Origin: an uncultured Lacticaseibacillus sp.
Lineage (GTDB): Bacteria > Bacillota > Bacilli > Lactobacillales > Lactobacillaceae
Assembly (NCBI GenBank): GCA_934339215.1
Contig: CAKRHU010000074.1
Location: forward strand, 1 to 7,424
Direction: 5' to 3'
Length of the DNA: 7,424 nucleotides
The position numbers and the translations under genes were made by a program. Shown here one piece after another: positions 5,819-7,424 of the stretch. Below the pieces are notes generated by a model. The model worked only from the letters and a program-made list of their open reading frames with translations. It was not told the origin of the DNA and ran no database searches. How positions within the stretch are numbered: position 1 is the first letter of the stretch; each line of letters begins with the position of its first letter.

Positions 5819-6493
5819 TTAGTTGGCGTGGCCATCATGGAACAGTTGGGGTTCACGCGGCCGCGAAAAGTAGTAACCTTGTCCGCGAGAAATGCCAAAA
5901 TGCGAAGCCAAGTCAATGTCTTGTTGGTCTTCGATGCCTTCAAAGGTGAATAACATTTGTTGCTCTTCAGACTTATGAAACCAAAAGTGTAATTCTTCAA
6001 TTTGCTTCTGTGTCGTCGGGCCGCCATGGCGCAAGTTCTGCATGGCAAACTTGATGGTGTTAACATAAGGCAACATGTCTTTGACCGTGCCATACAAGTT
6101 ATCTGACCCGACATCATCCAGTGCCAACAAAACGCCTGCCGCGCGATAGCTTGCGCTGACCTCTTTAAGGACGGTAAAAGTCGGACAATCAACCAATTCC
6201 ACAGTGAGTTGGCGCGGCAACATATGCTCACGCACAAAATCGGTGATCGCCAGTGTGAACGCCGGATCCGCAAATTGTTTGGTGGTTAAATTAATACTGA
6301 CATGCGGATCATCGAGCTTTGCCAATGCGGTTTGGAGCAAATGAACCATAATCGGTGCAGTGATTTCAAATGAAGCTGGCGTGCGCCAAGTTTGCGTGTC
6401 ATCATTCCACTCGCGCAATAACAACTCATACAAAATAATATGGTTGGTTTTGATGTTTTCGATCGGCTGTGCAAAATAGCTGTATTTTCCCAA
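5819..6493 (-). CDS. Stand-alone EAL-domain protein, divergent (possible c-di-GMP phosphodiesterase or binding protein)
   Basis: EAL domains hydrolyse cyclic di-GMP to pGpG, while degenerate ones act as binding proteins or protein-interaction modules. This 224-residue protein is only an EAL domain, with no GGDEF, PAS or membrane segment. Counting from the TTG start, most metal and substrate residues can be matched: E23 (YELLLR), N68 (SINL), E99 (VEL), D126-D127 (LDDVG), K148, E185 and E188 (EGIE) and Q205 (GQGYY). The Asp of the usual K-x-D motif is A150, the final Glu of the usual E-x-T/V-E is D102, and loop 6 reads DDVGSDN in place of DDFGTGYSS. The start is uncertain: ATG at 6499 has a G-run one base away, whereas TTG at 6493 has it at the ideal 7 bases. 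It has its own TATAAT promoter and shares a terminator with ppsR. Confidence 0.85.
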   Translation of the reverse strand: MGKYSYFAQPIENIKTNHIILYELLLREWNDDTQTWRTPASFEITAPIMVHLLQTALAKLDDPHVSINLTTKQFADPAFTLAITDFVREHMLPRQLTVELVDCPTFTVLKEVSASYRAAGVLLALDDVGSDNLYGTVKDMLPYVNTIKFAMQNLRHGGPTTQKQIEELHFWFHKSEEQQMLFTFEGIEDQQDIDLASHFGISRGQGYYFSRPREPQLFHDGHAN

Positions 6494-6500
6494 GATCATT

Positions 6501-6506
6501 CCCCCC
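6501..6506 (-). promoter_or_regulatory. G-rich ribosome binding site favouring a TTG start for the EAL gene
   Basis: GGGGGG on the minus strand can pair with the anti-Shine-Dalgarno CCUCC using one G-U pair. It is one base from ATG 6499, too close for normal initiation, but 7 bases from TTG 6493. This favours the TTG start, two codons shorter. Confidence 0.55.
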
Positions 6507-6528
6507 GTCGATTGTGAGATACGTTAAC

Positions 6529-6534
6529 ATTATA
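6529..6534 (-). promoter_or_regulatory. -10 box of the EAL gene promoter
   Basis: A perfect TATAAT lies on the minus strand about 22 bases before the G-rich ribosome binding site. The expected -35 window holds only CAAACA (three of six matches) at 17 bases. A start site near 6522 would give a leader of about 29 bases. It lies just after the nfo stop codon, so the EAL gene can be expressed separately from nfo. Confidence 0.6.
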
Positions 6535-6563
6535 CCGCCCACCAGCCGATCTGTTTGGAAAAA

Positions 6564-7424
6564 TTAACGGGCAGCCTGCCAAATCGCCGTCAAATCATCG
6601 GGTTGGTAGTGTCCAGTTTTTAGCCAATTGATTTCCACACCATAAGGCGGATAATCGCGCGCCTCATCTTGGCCGACATACGGCGTTTCTAAAATCTTTG
6701 GAATCCCTACTAACGCCGGATGATGTGCGATTTGATCGAGGCAGTCAAAGCCTAATGTTCCTGAACCGAGATTCGTATGGCGATCTTTATGCGCGCCTTG
6801 CGGATTCTTGGAATCGTTGAGGTGTAAGACTTTCAATTTGTCTAAGCCGATCACCCGGTCAAATTCAGCCAACACGCCGTCAAAATCATCGCGCACCGGA
6901 TACCCGGCATCTGACATATGACAGGTATCCATACAAACACCCACTTTATCCTTTAAATCCACGCGGTCAATGATCGCAGCCAATTCTTCAAAGCGCCGGC
7001 CGACTTCTGTACCTTTGCCCGCCATGGTTTCCAGCGCAATGATGACGTTTTGATCAGGCGTCAGGATCTGATTCAAGCCGTCCGCGATTTGTTGAATCGC
7101 AGCGTCAGCACCTGCGCCAACATGCGCCCCTGGGTGAAAAGGCATGGCATACGCATGCAGCGCATCGGCCCGCGCCACTTCTTCTTTCATGAATTGCACC
7201 GCAAAGGCAAAATTTTGCGGCTTTTTCGTGTTGCCAAGATTGACGATATAAGGGGCATGGATCACCAAATGACTCAAACCGCCTGCTTGCATCTCGTCTA
7301 AGCCGGCAGGAATTTTCATTTGGTCGATCGGCTTGCGCCGGGTATTTTGCGGGGCGCCGGTGTAAAACTGCAACGTATTGGCGCCATAACTCAAGGCTTC
7401 TTCAACGGCACCAGGAAACATTTT
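6564..7424 (-). CDS. nfo: Endonuclease IV (deoxyribonuclease IV), 5' end outside window
   Basis: This is an AP endonuclease of base excision repair. It cuts 5' of abasic sites and also removes 3' blocking groups, using three zinc ions. The frame stays open to the right edge (a Lys codon precedes the first visible Met), and a complete protein is usually near 300 residues, so only a short N-terminal piece is missing. Counting from the visible Met, all nine zinc ligands known from E. coli Nfo can be matched with similar spacing: H55, H96, E131, D165, H168, H200, D213, H215 and E245. They sit in the motifs [47 protein letters not shown] and ILETPY. It lies on the same strand as the EAL gene, with about 70 bases between them that hold the EAL promoter. 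Activity is expected to be intact. Confidence 0.96.
   Translation of the reverse strand, partial: KMFPGAVEEALSYGANTLQFYTGAPQNTRRKPIDQMKIPAGLDEMQAGGLSHLVIHAPYIVNLGNTKKPQNFAFAVQFMKEEVARADALHAYAMPFHPGAHVGAGADAAIQQIADGLNQILTPDQNVIIALETMAGKGTEVGRRFEELAAIIDRVDLKDKVGVCMDTCHMSDAGYPVRDDFDGVLAEFDRVIGLDKLKVLHLNDSKNPQGAHKDRHTNLGSGTLGFDCLDQIAHHPALVGIPKILETPYVGQDEARDYPPYGVEINWLKTGHYQPDDLTAIWQAAR

Noticed and set aside
5686..6273. 195-codon open frame on the minus strand covering the ppsR end and most of the EAL gene
   Set aside because: It runs across the bidirectional terminator and overlaps two well-supported genes in other frames. Its product is rich in Arg, Ser, Cys and Trp without family motifs, typical of a shadow frame.
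6556..6585. Possible terminator at the end of nfo (GGCA-GGC-TGCC followed by CGTTAATTTTT on the minus strand)
   Set aside because: The stem is only four base pairs, lies inside the last codons and is separated from the T-run; too weak to call, so some read-through from nfo into the EAL gene is possible.
1..7424. Search for insertion sequences, phage genes, CRISPR arrays, defence genes, tRNA and rRNA
   Set aside because: None was seen: genes are conserved and tightly spaced, and no gap longer than 300 bases is present.

Overview
The window reads as chromosomal DNA of a lactic acid bacterium in the Lactobacillaceae, possibly Lacticaseibacillus or a close relative. The grounds are the gene order rpsU-yqeY-...-phoH-ybeY-dgkA-cdd-era, the style of the proteins, strong AGGAGG-type ribosome binding sites, frequent TTG starts and a base composition near 50% GC by eye. 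The genus is an inference from sequence reading alone.

Layout. Positions 1-2487 hold, all on the minus strand, the tightly packed cluster phoH > ybeY > dgkA > cdd > era. The genes are separated by a few bases or overlap, and era runs off the left edge. Upstream of it, at 2562-3959, is a secreted family 3 glycoside hydrolase (NagZ-like). It sits between two parts of what is normally a continuous rpsU-yqeY-phoH neighbourhood. At 4021-4668 are yqeY and rpsU, read leftward from a near-consensus promoter and closed by a strong hairpin terminator at 3992-4019. A 278-base divergent intergenic region (4669-4946) carries the rpsU promoter and, on the other strand, an extended -10 promoter for ppsR (4947-5768, the only plus-strand gene). 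ppsR converges on a stand-alone EAL-domain gene (5819-6493), and both share one bidirectional terminator. The right end (6564-7424) is endonuclease IV (nfo), cut at its 5' end by the window edge.

How the genes fit together. rpsU (30S protein S21), ybeY (16S rRNA processing), era (30S assembly GTPase) and probably phoH serve ribosome and RNA metabolism. dgkA recycles lipid intermediates, cdd salvages pyrimidines, the GH3 enzyme probably trims muropeptides outside the membrane, PpsR controls pyruvate phosphate dikinase or PEP synthase, and Nfo repairs abasic DNA.

No mobile element, CRISPR array, tRNA or rRNA was seen, and no clearly new multi-gene system. The points most worth a second look are a degenerate EAL domain, a DgkA that lacks several usual active-site residues, and the GH3 gene lodged in a conserved ribosomal operon. 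Several start codons also appear to be TTG, or to lie downstream of the longest open frame.
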